Source: Rubripirellula reticaptiva
Lineage (GTDB): Bacteria > Planctomycetota > Planctomycetia > Pirellulales > Pirellulaceae
Length of the DNA: 64,000 nt
Assembly (NCBI RefSeq): GCF_007860175.1
Contig: NZ_SJPX01000001.1
Location: forward strand, 682,001 to 746,000
Direction: 5' to 3'
The translations under genes and the position numbers were made by a program. The stretch's first letter is position 1. Every line of letters starts with the position of its first letter. The notes beneath the pieces were generated by a model, which did not search any database, was not told the DNA's origin, and saw nothing but the letters and a program-made list of their open reading frames with translations. Below are positions 37,638 through 48,168 of the stretch, one piece after another.

Positions 37638-37995
37638 ATTGGACTCTGCGATCTATTGACAAAACGTAACCATTTTCGCCCGGATCGAAAGATAAAAACA
37701 TGCGTCAAGTACCACTGACGCCCGGGACCCAAACTATACCTTGCCTATAACAACACAATGTCCAACGACGAGCCTAACGCGGCAATTCAGGTCCGCAAAA
37801 TGTACCTGCAACCCTAACTAGTGAACATCAGATACCCAAGGATCCGAGCCGCAGATTTGGAAAACTCAACGGAACCTGCGCCCCAAATAATGCTGGATTC
37901 AGCCTCTAAAATCGAACACACTTAAAACCCGATAAGCTGTCACGCGCGACATCGACGGGCTATTTTGCCTCCCACCTGAATCCGAAAGCCAATCC
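37638..37995. other. Intergenic region between divergent genes
   Basis: About 360 bases between the divergent FG-GAP and SHD1 protein genes, presumably with both promoters. A short imperfect hairpin (GCGTCA and TGACGC, around 37703-37722) is the only structure I can see. No gene or RNA is supported. Confidence 0.4.
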
Positions 37996-39327
37996 ATGCG
38001 AAATACCAACATCGGTCACGCCGCCTATCTTCGAATGCTTGTCATACCGCTGCTTGCCGGTTTCGGTTTGGCTTTGCCGGCGCAGGCTGAAATCTGGATT
38101 GATACGACCGGAAGTTTCAAAATTGATGCTGAATATGAACGCGTCGATGGCAGCAGTGTCGTGCTGCGTAAAGCCAACGGACAAACAATTGCAGTTCCGA
38201 TCAATCGACTCAGCGAAGCAAGCCGTGCAAGAGCCAAAGAGTTGTACGAGCAAGCCAAGTCAGGCGGTTCGAAGTCGCCGACCAATTTGGCGACCAACTC
38301 TGAGTCAGGCGGATCCCGCTATCAACCAGCCAATCGATTCGCAAACATTGTCGCTCCCTCAGCGCCCGACATTGGTCAGATGGATCCGTTTCCTATCAAC
38401 CCAAAACTGCAACAGCAATTCGACTACATGAAAGCACAGGTGATGAACGGGCACCTGGAAGTGCTTTGGTACTGCCTACCTGACGATGTGCGAACAGAAC
38501 TCGACAGCCAAGAGTTCCGTGATCTGTATCGGCCGATGTTGGAAAACTACGCTGACCAAAATGCCGCAATGGAAAAGATGACCGCAAAGTTGTTGGAAGT
38601 TCTAACCACGAAAAAGGACTTCGTGTTTGGTTCGTCGTTACTCGCTAGCGTGCCACCGGGCGTTCTGCCGATGCTTCAGCAAGGATATGATCCAGGTGTT
38701 GGATTGATGTACGAGTGGATGTCGCTTTCTAAGGGTTTTGAATCGATTCCCGAGACCACTTTCACCGAACTTGCCAACTACCACTTGCCACGCCTAGGCG
38801 CGCACGCAACAGGACTGCTGCCGCTCGCACCAACCGGTTCGATTGACGGACTACTCGACCAAGTGGTCATCGAACAAACCAGTGCAAACACTGGGACAAT
38901 CACCGCACCAAAACAAAACGGCGAGACCGAAACCGTTGAGGTAGTCCTTCACGACGGACGTTGGTTGCCAAGTGAGTTTGTCGACCTGTTGATCGCCAAC
39001 AAAGACAATCTGGTTCAAAAAGCAAAAGAGTCGGCGACTGAGTTCGAGAAAGTCATGAGCCCAGCGAGTCAGGTGCAAACCGCGGCGTTGCTGGAAACCG
39101 TTTCTGTCCCTGTGGGCGCAGCTCTCGACAGCCTGCTGGCCGCCACCAACCAACGGGAATTTGATCAAGCCGCCATGGGAATGGTCCAACAAGCCATGAT
39201 GATGGCCGCCGGCATGGGTGCTGCAAACGCAGCGCCCCCCAGCCCCCCCCAGGATTCTAAAGATGGGCAGCCCCAATCGTCGGTTCGGGTTCCGAGCCGA
39301 CCCACACTGCTTTGGGCAACTTCCTAA
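37996..39327 (+). CDS. Secreted SHD1-domain protein
   Basis: A 443-residue protein with a signal peptide (residues of about 14-32, MLVIPLLAGFGLALPAQA). Directly after cleavage comes an SHD1 domain (about 33-83: IWIDTTGSFKIDAEYERVDG, then GQTIAVPINRLSEASRARAKEL), the beta-barrel module first known in the yeast endocytic protein Sla1 and common in planctomycete secreted proteins. The remaining 350 residues are mostly helical, Met- and Ala-rich towards the end, with no motif I know. The last part of the gene contains runs of six and eight C (39235-39240, 39243-39250), after which the sequence becomes unlike the rest. Its stop overlaps the stop of the convergent porin gene. Confidence 0.82.
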   Translation: MRNTNIGHAAYLRMLVIPLLAGFGLALPAQAEIWIDTTGSFKIDAEYERVDGSSVVLRKANGQTIAVPINRLSEASRARAKELYEQAKSGGSKSPTNLATNSESGGSRYQPANRFANIVAPSAPDIGQMDPFPINPKLQQQFDYMKAQVMNGHLEVLWYCLPDDVRTELDSQEFRDLYRPMLENYADQNAAMEKMTAKLLEVLTTKKDFVFGSSLLASVPPGVLPMLQQGYDPGVGLMYEWMSLSKGFESIPETTFTELANYHLPRLGAHATGLLPLAPTGSIDGLLDQVVIEQTSANTGTITAPKQNGETETVEVVLHDGRWLPSEFVDLLIANKDNLVQKAKESATEFEKVMSPASQVQTAALLETVSVPVGAALDSLLAATNQREFDQAAMGMVQQAMMMAAGMGAANAAPPSPPQDSKDGQPQSSVRVPSRPTLLWATS

Positions 39328-40769
39328 AAGAATGTCCAAAGCTGTGCTCGCAAGAGCGTCCCGCTTGCGCCGGCAACGTAGCCTGTTCGAGACTGCTGTG
39401 CAGGCGAGTCACCGATCGACGTTACGTCAAACGTGAAGCGTGCCGATCGCTGATTAAAGAGGTACCAATTCAAACCAGCGGAGACCTCGTCACCGCGACC
39501 TTGGTTGCCAAACACTTGTGATCCTCGAGCGAAACACTCTAGCTGTTCGGGAATGATAAACGCGCCGCCTTGGACAAAGAAACCGTGATCAAACTGGGAC
39601 GGAAGCGATTCACCGGCAGTACCTTCGATGTTGCGTAACCAACGCAAAAACACTTCTGAGCTAAAACTGAGCCCGCGCCATTTGGTTCCCATGTGAATCG
39701 AATAAAGCCAAAGATCGAACGCGTTCACGCTGACCCCAGGCTCGAGTGCACCCGGCTCGTTCAAACGCGTCCCGTCACTCAAACGAATCACGGTTTGTTC
39801 CGCCCCCGCTTGTGCGTCAATGCTGCTGTCGTTGCGAGTGTACGTAAGCCCGTGACCCACGCGCGCGGCTAGTTGCTGATGACTTTCGATGTCCGAGAAC
39901 CCAGACCCAAAGTCACCTCGCGGTTCCCACCACGAAAGAAACGAATATGCAAACTGAGTGTCTAGTTCCGAAGCACGCAGCGATAGCGTGTTGAATCCAT
40001 TTCCCACCAGCGCGTGGTACGAAATGTCATCGGTCAGCTTGCCAATCGCCCAAACCCCAGCCGTGATGGATGGCCGAAAGAACGTCGTCGCCATCGTTCG
40101 GTCCGCGCCCAATGTGTATCGAGACGTCTCAGTCCATTCCCAAGTTCCGGGCAATTTTCCAAGCCCCATGTAAATGGCAAGTCGATCGTTGATGCGAAAC
40201 GAAGTCCATCCCAACAATAGCTGGATCGGATTGCTCGCAACGGTGCTGTAATCGACGTTCGCATAGAACCGAAGATCTTCGTCAAACGCATACCCTGAGA
40301 ACACGAGGCGTCCACGATTGATGTCGAAATCATTCCGGTTTGGAATCTCGCGAACGATGCCCGCGGCGTCGACCGATGTTGCCTGATCACGATCAAAACC
40401 GGTGTATCGAAATTGCTGGTGCAGCCCGACGGTCAACTCGAAAGGCGTCTCGTCGGAATCGTACGGGCGAAGCGTCCACCCCGCGTCATAAGTCGAATAG
40501 TGAGTCGGACGATGGGTGGATGAGTCCGAACTCAACGCAGATTCAACAAGACGCAGCTCGGAATCTTGCTGCAGTTCGGCCACCATCTGTTCCAACTGAT
40601 CAATTCGGCTCAGCGCTGCTGGCAAACGAGCATCCGCTGCGTCTGCTGACGTTGAAACCAGCAATCCTAATTCTTCGGCGCATCCTACTGAGCCGACGAA
40701 CCCTGTCGTGACGACGACAAACAGAGTTCCCAGAAAATTTATGAGTTGCTTGTGTGCGTATTCTCGCAT
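39324..40769 (-). CDS. Outer-membrane porin, phosphate-selective OprO/OprP type
   Basis: A 481-residue exported protein. The signal peptide (FLGTLFVVVTTGFVGSVGCA) is followed by a short coiled coil (LSRIDQLEQMVAELQQDSEL) of the type that trimerises porins, then an amphipathic beta-strand pattern through to a terminal Phe (AQLWTFF). Family-type segments are visible: NDFDINRGRLVFSGYAF, LRFYANVDYST, LAIYMGLGKLPGTWEW, TFFRPSITAGVWAIGKL and ISYHALVGNGFN. Homologues pass phosphate or other anions, but the ion selected here cannot be told. In planctomycetes such porins also occur without phosphate genes, as here. Confidence 0.88.
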   Translation of the reverse strand: MREYAHKQLINFLGTLFVVVTTGFVGSVGCAEELGLLVSTSADAADARLPAALSRIDQLEQMVAELQQDSELRLVESALSSDSSTHRPTHYSTYDAGWTLRPYDSDETPFELTVGLHQQFRYTGFDRDQATSVDAAGIVREIPNRNDFDINRGRLVFSGYAFDEDLRFYANVDYSTVASNPIQLLLGWTSFRINDRLAIYMGLGKLPGTWEWTETSRYTLGADRTMATTFFRPSITAGVWAIGKLTDDISYHALVGNGFNTLSLRASELDTQFAYSFLSWWEPRGDFGSGFSDIESHQQLAARVGHGLTYTRNDSSIDAQAGAEQTVIRLSDGTRLNEPGALEPGVSVNAFDLWLYSIHMGTKWRGLSFSSEVFLRWLRNIEGTAGESLPSQFDHGFFVQGGAFIIPEQLECFARGSQVFGNQGRGDEVSAGLNWYLFNQRSARFTFDVTSIGDSPAQQSRTGYVAGASGTLLRAQLWTFF

Positions 40770-40992
40770 CCGCAGCTTTCAAGCCGAGTAACTGATCGTA
40801 TAGTCGAATAATCGGTATTCAGCCGAGTCTGATTGCAACAATTGGACAACTTTTCCCGAGTACTTTGGTCACATGCTCCCACCGACGGATGTGAAACGCA
40901 GCCGAGTTGGTTGCCATCACGCACAAATTTTGCGTTAGGTCAACATGATTGCGACCCGTGTCAACGCGTGAAACACGATGCCCATCATTTAA

Positions 40993-42006
40993 TCATGGCG
41001 TCGTCTTTTCAATGACAAGTTTTTGAATGACGTCGAAATCGACCTGGCGATTTTCAGCGGGAAAAGTGTGCGGCAGCAACCACCACTCTTCCGAAAAACT
41101 CGCTGCTTGGCCGGGTGCCAAATTCTCGGCAGGACCAATTGGCTCGAGTTCCACCATATCTTTTTCCGGGTACCAAATCGAAATCGTTAACGATGCAAAC
41201 TCGTTGTATGACCGGTCCGGGAACGTCGCAAAACGTTTGACGAACATATGGTCGTTGGGCACCAAATAAGCGAGCCATCCGGCGTGCGAATCGAAACCCA
41301 GCTTTGGCTTCGCTGGCACATCGCGAACCACCACCGCTCGATCTGAAACGTCGATATTCGGATCCTCTGGTACGATCGTTAGCACGTTTCCGTTCTCGTA
41401 CCGAACGTATCCGTTGGGGAATCGACCAAGCGGTAATCGTGGCACGACGGCAATCCCGCCACCAATCGCAAATGTGCGACTCCAATGACAAAGACTGACT
41501 GGATGATCCGATTCATTCACGATCGTCTGCGTGCACGTCAGTTGCGAAGTTGTAGCGCTGAGCCAGAAGTCACGAATCAATCGAACACCTGATACGGGGT
41601 CAAACTCGCTCGTCATCTTGGCGGAACGCGGACCAGTAACTTCGCCGATCCAAGGACCAGCCCAAAGAACGAAGCCGCGCTTGACCATCTTCTCGGGCCC
41701 GATGTCAAACCGCCCGGCATTCATCGGCATTTTCCCCACACCTTCCCTGTAGGTCCATCCTTCGTCGCCCGCAGGCAAAAAGAGCACGTTGACTCCATCG
41801 AGCGAATACTCAAGCACACGACCGCCAGCCTCGGGACAAAGCGTCACCGTTGTCGACGAGTTACTCAGCCGAATGCAGTGCTCGTAGCCGTAGTACGCAG
41901 TGACCTCGGCATCAGCCGCCATCAAGAACTCACCACCCAAGATCGAGACAACCCAAAGCACGACCACAGAAAACCAACATCGATGACAAACACGACAAGC
42001 AATCAT
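40993..42006 (-). CDS. Exported galactose-mutarotase-like (DUF4380-like) protein
   Basis: A 337-residue protein with an N-terminal membrane-spanning signal (FSVVVLWVVSILGGEFLMA). The body has the supersandwich pattern of aldose-epimerase-like proteins: TVTLCPEAGGRVLEYSLDG near residue 55, then WTYREGVGKMPMNAGRFDIG, GVRLIRDFWLS, and SLCHWSRTFAIGGGIAVVP. This fits the DUF4380 group, which I recall as sugar-binding beta-sandwich proteins. Catalytic residues of true mutarotases are not confidently seen, so binding rather than catalysis is possible. It is transcribed alone, 223 bases from the porin gene. Confidence 0.72.
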   Translation of the reverse strand: MIACRVCHRCWFSVVVLWVVSILGGEFLMAADAEVTAYYGYEHCIRLSNSSTTVTLCPEAGGRVLEYSLDGVNVLFLPAGDEGWTYREGVGKMPMNAGRFDIGPEKMVKRGFVLWAGPWIGEVTGPRSAKMTSEFDPVSGVRLIRDFWLSATTSQLTCTQTIVNESDHPVSLCHWSRTFAIGGGIAVVPRLPLGRFPNGYVRYENGNVLTIVPEDPNIDVSDRAVVVRDVPAKPKLGFDSHAGWLAYLVPNDHMFVKRFATFPDRSYNEFASLTISIWYPEKDMVELEPIGPAENLAPGQAASFSEEWWLLPHTFPAENRQVDFDVIQKLVIEKTTP

Positions 42007-42536
42007 GAGTTAACCCGAATCATGCGAAGCGAAGGGGGACAAGCGAAACCAAGCTTACTCAACGTATTTTCAACCTTCGGTACCCGCAAGCGCCAATGCA
42101 CGCCCCGTACTTCCGATTGCGCAGATCAGTTTTCTGTTCCGACAAGCCAGCTTTTCTCAAACCAGCTTCACTTGCACACGCCCGGCCAATTGCTCGGCAA
42201 CAGAAACCGGGCACGGCAACAGAAAAGCCAAGAATTCGCCAAGCTTTGGCGATCGGAATCCACGCAAGCATCCTGCACAGGAACCGGGCACGCAGCACAG
42301 CAAACAAGCAGCATCGGCAGGCATCACCGACCAGACGCGGTACTTCTAAAATCGTTGATGAGTCCGCAAAAGTGCCGCTAGCGTGACGTTAACCGCACTA
42401 ACGACCGTGGACACTGCCTGTCCCTGCGTCCGGCACACGCATTGCTAATTGGTTAGGAGTTCTGGTGTGGCAAGTGGCGGCAAAGTGCACACCGAATCAA
42501 GCCGAGGCTATTCCCTCCTTTCGGAATTTTTGTTCC
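42007..42536. other. Gene-free region with short dispersed repeats
   Basis: About 530 bases without a credible gene. It holds CGGCAACAGAAA twice (42195-42206, 42214-42225) and AACCGGGCACG twice (42205-42215, 42282-42292), which suggests local duplication or decayed sequence. The promoter of the following small gene should lie near the right end. Confidence 0.4.
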
Positions 42537-43007
42537 ATGACCATTCATGCAAGACGATTGCCAACCCGCTTACAGCAAACCTACGCCCATATCCGAGTCC
42601 AAGCAGGGCAGGCGTGCGACGTCACTTACGAAATCTTTGACAGTGCAAGTCAGAGCCCGGTCGACTGGTCCGGACAAGACTCGCGGTTCAGGGTCTATAG
42701 CCAGGTCGTCGACCGTTCGGTGGTGATGGAAATCACAGATCCAGAACGTTGCACTTTGGGGCCCGACGGAAACTGGCGGTTGCAGTTGTCAGCCAGCGAG
42801 ACCGAACGACTCCCCCGTGGCGGAATGACCTTCACGCTGGAGCATCGCAATTCGAATAGCGACTACCTTCCAGGTCTGAAGGGCGGGATCAGTTGCTTTG
42901 ATCCCAACTCTGCGAGTCCACAACGGGTCGATCCCGCAAGCACACGACAGCAGCCGATCAGCCGCAGTCGGCTCCGCAGGAATCTAGTCGGTGAAAGCTC
43001 TTACTGA
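42537..43007 (+). CDS. Small beta-sandwich protein of phage-like type
   Basis: A 156-residue protein from the ATG at 42537 with no signal peptide; the frame is open to 42465. The central 90 residues (VQAGQACDVTYEIFDSASQS, then VDWSGQDSRFRVYSQ, LSASETERLPRGGMTFTLEH) follow a pattern I know from small phage tail or baseplate-associated beta proteins, in which a pro-x-aspartate-x-ser/thr turn is followed by a ligand-strand pair and a late L-P-x-G turn. The C-terminus is basic. I know no function for it in planctomycetes. Neighbouring genes are not phage-like, so it is either an isolated relic or a domesticated gene. Confidence 0.55.
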   Translation: MTIHARRLPTRLQQTYAHIRVQAGQACDVTYEIFDSASQSPVDWSGQDSRFRVYSQVVDRSVVMEITDPERCTLGPDGNWRLQLSASETERLPRGGMTFTLEHRNSNSDYLPGLKGGISCFDPNSASPQRVDPASTRQQPISRSRLRRNLVGESSY

Positions 43008-43050
43008 GAAACGACTGAGGCTGCGAAGCCCCAGACTCGCCACGAAGTAG

Positions 43051-43513
43051 TCAAGTCTTAGGGCAGACCATCCAAAGCACCAATACCCCGCGGACGGTCC
43101 AAAGCACCGTTCGCAACCAATTTCCCGTAACCAACTTTCGATGCGTCTCGGCGTCAAACGACGCCGTTAAAATTGCATGCTGAGGAACCTGAACGGTAAA
43201 AGTGATTAACCAAATCGCTGCGACAAGTCCAATCCCCAACCAAATCGCAATCGACCCGACACCCATCGGGCGATACCAGATCAACAACACCGCAGTTGCA
43301 ATTTCGGTCAGCATCAGTGGCATCACAACCCACGTCGTCAGTCGCTGGTGATCCGTCTCGTATCGCTTGAATTCGCTTTGCCCAACTCTCGAGAAAAGTG
43401 GATAGTGCACGACCTGGACAAACCAAATCAGTCCCACCATCGCCAGCGTCGAAGCAACTTGCAGAAGAAGGGTTGCGATTGCCATTTCAGTTTTCTGTGT
43501 GTTTACGGTGGGA

Positions 43514-43524
<11 letters not shown>
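43051..43524 (-). CDS. Four-TM membrane protein next to photolyase
   Basis: From the ATG at 43524 the protein has 157 residues and overlaps the photolyase stop by 11 bases; an ATG at 43485 is an alternative. It has four hydrophobic helices: about 15-38 (IATLLLQVASTLAMVGLIWF), 66-84 (VVMPLMLTEIATAVLLIW), 90-111 (SIAIWLGIGLVAAIWLITF) and 137-154. Conserved-looking residues include FVQVVHYPLF, YETDHQRLTTW and QVPQH. I recall proteins of this shape often beside photolyase genes in bacteria, but I know no function. It is in the same transcript as the photolyase and SDR genes. Confidence 0.72.
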
Positions 43525-44956
<1,432 letters not shown>

Positions 44957-44993
44957 AATCCATTCAGCAAGAAAAATTCAAGGTGATTCCGCG

Positions 44994-45698
44994 TCAATTT
45001 CGCAGCGTCGACATGCCTCCGTCGACCCCCATCACTTGACCGGTCATCCAGCCGGATTGATCTCCGAGCAAAAACTCAGCCGCAGCGGCTATGTCATCAA
45101 CCGTTCCGATTCGCTTCAGGGGATATCGGTCCGCCATCGCGTTACGCTTCTCGTCATTGCCCAAGAACTTTGCTGCGAGCGGCGTATCGGTCAGCGCCGG
45201 AGCAATGCAGTTGACTCGAATCTTTGGGGCCAACTCGACGGCTAACGTTCGCGTCAGGGCTTCGACCGCACCTTTGGATGCAGCGATCGAGGAATGCATC
45301 GGCAAGCCCTGTGCCACCGCCACCGTGCTGAAGAAAACGATCGACGATTTTTCGGCCGCCTTCAACCCCACTAGCGCCGCCTGCAAACACTTTACACCGC
45401 CGACCACGTTCAATTGAAAATCATCTAGCATCGCCGCCGGCTTCAGACCACGAAACGGCCCCAAATTGATTGAGCCAGGACAATATGCCAGACCGTCAAT
45501 CGATGCCGGCAATTGGCTTGCAGCGATTTCGTCAGTGGTCACATCGACGGGTAGGTGCAACACGCCATCCAAGCCCGCAAGTTGATCGCAGGTCCGCGAA
45601 ATCACGAGCACTTGATCGCCCTTCGAAATCAACCGTTTGACGATTCCCAAACCGATCCCATGACTACCACCGACAACGACATATTGTTTACCAGCCAT
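44994..45698 (-). CDS. SDR-fold protein lacking the catalytic Tyr
   Basis: A 234-residue Rossmann-fold protein of the short-chain dehydrogenase superfamily. The nucleotide loop GGSHGIG is at 10-16, acidic VDV at 51-53, NVVG at 97-100, Ser in FFST at 124, and Lys at 142 in AASKGAVEALTR. Where the family has Tyr four residues before the Lys, this protein has Ile (138), and a His sits at 135. The C-terminal GVDGGMSTL is typical. So it probably binds NAD(P), but the usual Tyr-dependent hydride chemistry cannot work. It precedes the photolyase gene by 37 bases, an association I have seen in other bacteria. The ATG at 45698 is chosen because the 39 residues upstream look untranslated. Confidence 0.88.
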   Translation of the reverse strand: MAGKQYVVVGGSHGIGLGIVKRLISKGDQVLVISRTCDQLAGLDGVLHLPVDVTTDEIAASQLPASIDGLAYCPGSINLGPFRGLKPAAMLDDFQLNVVGGVKCLQAALVGLKAAEKSSIVFFSTVAVAQGLPMHSSIAASKGAVEALTRTLAVELAPKIRVNCIAPALTDTPLAAKFLGNDEKRNAMADRYPLKRIGTVDDIAAAAEFLLGDQSGWMTGQVMGVDGGMSTLRN

Positions 45699-45858
45699 GC
45701 GAAAAAACGACTTTCTGTTTGATTGATTCGTGAGTGCCGTAGCTACCAAAAACTGTTTCGCGTTGAACGAATTTTCAATACTGCGAACAATTTTTGTAGT
45801 GTAGACCAACGTCAACCAACACCACCCGAACGGACCGGTTCACTCGCAAGCGAACTCG

Positions 45859-46290
45859 TTAATTCAGAAGCTTAGGCAATCGATCGATCACAAAACTGCG
45901 AATCTCATCACGAACACGTCGATACTGGTCCATGGCCTGATCTTCGCTAGCGGCTTCCTTGGCAAGCTTGGGTGGATCGTCGAAGCCGACGTGGACAAGC
46001 TTTGCTTTCGTCAAGAACGCCGGGCAATTTTCGTCGGCGTGACCACACACAGTGACGACCAAATCGAGAGGCACATCGGTAAGACTGCTTGCAAGTTTTG
46101 ACGATTGGCCCGAAATATCAACACCGGCTTCTTTCATCACTTGCATGGCGTTGGGATTGATACCGTGAGCCTCGATTCCAGCCGAGTACGACTCGATCTT
46201 GTCGCCATGAAAGTGCCTTGCCCAACCTTCCGCCATCTGGCTGCGGCACGAATTACCAGTACAAAGAAACAGAACATTTTTCTTGGTCAT
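45859..46290 (-). CDS. arsC: Arsenate reductase, thioredoxin-coupled
   Basis: A 143-residue enzyme that reduces arsenate to arsenite. From the ATG at 46290 it has the low-molecular-weight phosphatase-type loop CTGNSCRS with C10 and C15, and the resolving pair C82 and C89 in VTVCGHADENCP. This is the exact layout of the Staphylococcus plasmid pI258 enzyme, so thioredoxin is the expected electron donor. It is the last gene of the ars operon, 13 bases after arsA. The frame extends 15 codons upstream, which would overlap arsA. Confidence 0.96.
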   Translation of the reverse strand: MTKKNVLFLCTGNSCRSQMAEGWARHFHGDKIESYSAGIEAHGINPNAMQVMKEAGVDISGQSSKLASSLTDVPLDLVVTVCGHADENCPAFLTKAKLVHVGFDDPPKLAKEAASEDQAMDQYRRVRDEIRSFVIDRLPKLLN

Positions 46291-46303
46291 GTCTTTACGT
46301 TCG

Positions 46304-48079
46304 CTAGTGCGTGAGAGAGGAATTGGAACCGACAACGCGTCGCAGTCCCGCCAGTCCGACAGGCGGTACCGCTTGCCAAGGGATCAGTGCAACGCGACTG
46401 GCCAGCGACGACTTGACTTCGTCGATGAACGGCAACTCGTGATGTTGCCGACGACGCAGGGTTGGGTCTGTGACTGCGAGCTGCACGAGACTTTGATTGA
46501 TGACCCACGCGAACGGTTCAATTTCCGCACGTCGCAAGTCTTGCTGCAACTTGGCTGCTTCGTGAACCGGCGTCGCTTCGGGCAGAGTCACCACGAGCAC
46601 GCGAGTGAACTCGGGGTCACGCAAACGCGGCAACAAGTTTTCGACCGACTCAGGCATCCCGCTGGCTTGCCGTGTCACTTCGCGGTGGTAGGCGAGTGCC
46701 GAATCGAGCAACAAAATGGTATGACCCGTTGGCGCGGTGTCCAAAACGACAAAGCCGTTGGTGCCTGCGGAAACGGCTTTCGCGAACGCTCGAAAGACTG
46801 CGATTTCTTCGGTGCAAGGGGAACGCAAATCTTCTTCTAGCAACGCCTTTCCTTCGGCATCCAAATCGCCGCCCGCAGTCTGCAACACCTCGTCGGTGTA
46901 GTCAGCAGTTTCCTTTGCCGGATCGATGCGACCAACCGTTAACCCTGATAAATCTTCGGCCGCGATCGTTGCGGCAATATGAGCAGCCGGGTCCGTCGTC
47001 GAAAGATGCACGTCGAACCCACGCTCGGCCAAGGCAACTGCGACCGCCGCCGCAACCGTCGTTTTTCCAACGCCGCCTTTCCCCATCGCCAAAATCACGC
47101 CATGACCGGTCGCCGCCAAATCGTCGATCAAGGAACCGAGACCTTCCGGATACGAATCGATCAATGGCAAGTCATTGTCGTCATCGACTCGATCCGCCGC
47201 TGGCTTGCCAACTTTTCGAAGCGAATCAACACCCATCAATCCATCCCAGGTCAAAGGAATCGTCGTTCGCTCGAAGCCTCGAATAGAATCTGGCATCGCC
47301 GCAATCGCATCGTTCCCACGAATTTGCATCGCCGTCGCAATCGGGTCGTCCGTCGAATTAGCTGTGAAGACACCGTTGACGATCAGATGCAGATTGTTCA
47401 CACCCAAATTCTGCAATTCGACGCTCGTTCGAGCAGCTTCGCGAAATGCCGACGGCTCGGGACGGGTGACCAATACCAAGGTAGTTGAGTTTGAATCTGC
47501 TAATGCTTCGACAGTGTGTTTGTAGAGCAACGTCTGAGCTTGCAATCCCGCCAACGGCCCCATACACGATGTTCCGGTGGTGTTGTTTTCAATGAACCCC
47601 GACCATGCCGACGGCAGAGTCAGCAAACGTAACGTGTGACCGGTCGGTGCGGTGTCAAAGATCACGTGATCGAATTCGGATGTCGCTTGTTTGTCACCAA
47701 GCAACTTTGAAAACTCATCGAACGCCGCAATCTCCAGCGTGCAGGAACCCGAGAACTGCTCTTCCATGCTGCGTACCGCCGCATCGGGCAGCACGCCGCG
47801 GTATGGCCCCACCATTCGTTCGCGATACTCCTTCGCCGCCGCCTCGGGATCCAGGTTCATGGCAAACAAGTTTGGCACCGATTCGATCGGTGTCGGATGG
47901 TTGCCAAGTTTCGTGCCAAGCACTTCGTCGAGGTTCGATGCCGGGTCAGTCGAAACGAGCAATACTTGCAGCCCGCGATCAGCCAACTGGATCGCCGCCG
48001 CGCACGCCATCGACGTCTTCCCGACACCACCCTTGCCGGTGAAGAACAAATTTCGCGTCGCTTTGTTTAAATATCGCAT
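46304..48079 (-). CDS. arsA: Arsenical pump-driving ATPase
   Basis: A 591-residue protein made of two homologous halves, each with a P-loop (GKGGVGKT at 15-22 and 333-340) and a DTAPTGHT signal-transduction motif (142-149 and in the second half). The three cysteines that bind arsenite in the E. coli R773 protein are present at the same positions: C113 (SGSCTLE), C172 (TSCMG) and C422 (PCTEE). It should therefore be activated by arsenite or antimonite delivered by ArsD and drive the efflux pump. Located between arsD and arsC in the operon. Confidence 0.96.
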   Translation of the reverse strand: MRYLNKATRNLFFTGKGGVGKTSMACAAAIQLADRGLQVLLVSTDPASNLDEVLGTKLGNHPTPIESVPNLFAMNLDPEAAAKEYRERMVGPYRGVLPDAAVRSMEEQFSGSCTLEIAAFDEFSKLLGDKQATSEFDHVIFDTAPTGHTLRLLTLPSAWSGFIENNTTGTSCMGPLAGLQAQTLLYKHTVEALADSNSTTLVLVTRPEPSAFREAARTSVELQNLGVNNLHLIVNGVFTANSTDDPIATAMQIRGNDAIAAMPDSIRGFERTTIPLTWDGLMGVDSLRKVGKPAADRVDDDNDLPLIDSYPEGLGSLIDDLAATGHGVILAMGKGGVGKTTVAAAVAVALAERGFDVHLSTTDPAAHIAATIAAEDLSGLTVGRIDPAKETADYTDEVLQTAGGDLDAEGKALLEEDLRSPCTEEIAVFRAFAKAVSAGTNGFVVLDTAPTGHTILLLDSALAYHREVTRQASGMPESVENLLPRLRDPEFTRVLVVTLPEATPVHEAAKLQQDLRRAEIEPFAWVINQSLVQLAVTDPTLRRRQHHELPFIDEVKSSLASRVALIPWQAVPPVGLAGLRRVVGSNSSLTH

Positions 48080-48168
48080 AGTGAAACTTCTCGATTACTT
48101 GGAGTTGTCTGTTAGTCGGTCATCGTATCTCGCGAACGATTTCGCAAGCTGGAACCTCACGCGACTCA

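Noticed and set aside
42181-42310. Clustered short repeats that might suggest a CRISPR array
   Set aside because: Repeats are only 11-12 bases, occur twice each and have irregular spacing; no cas genes are near.
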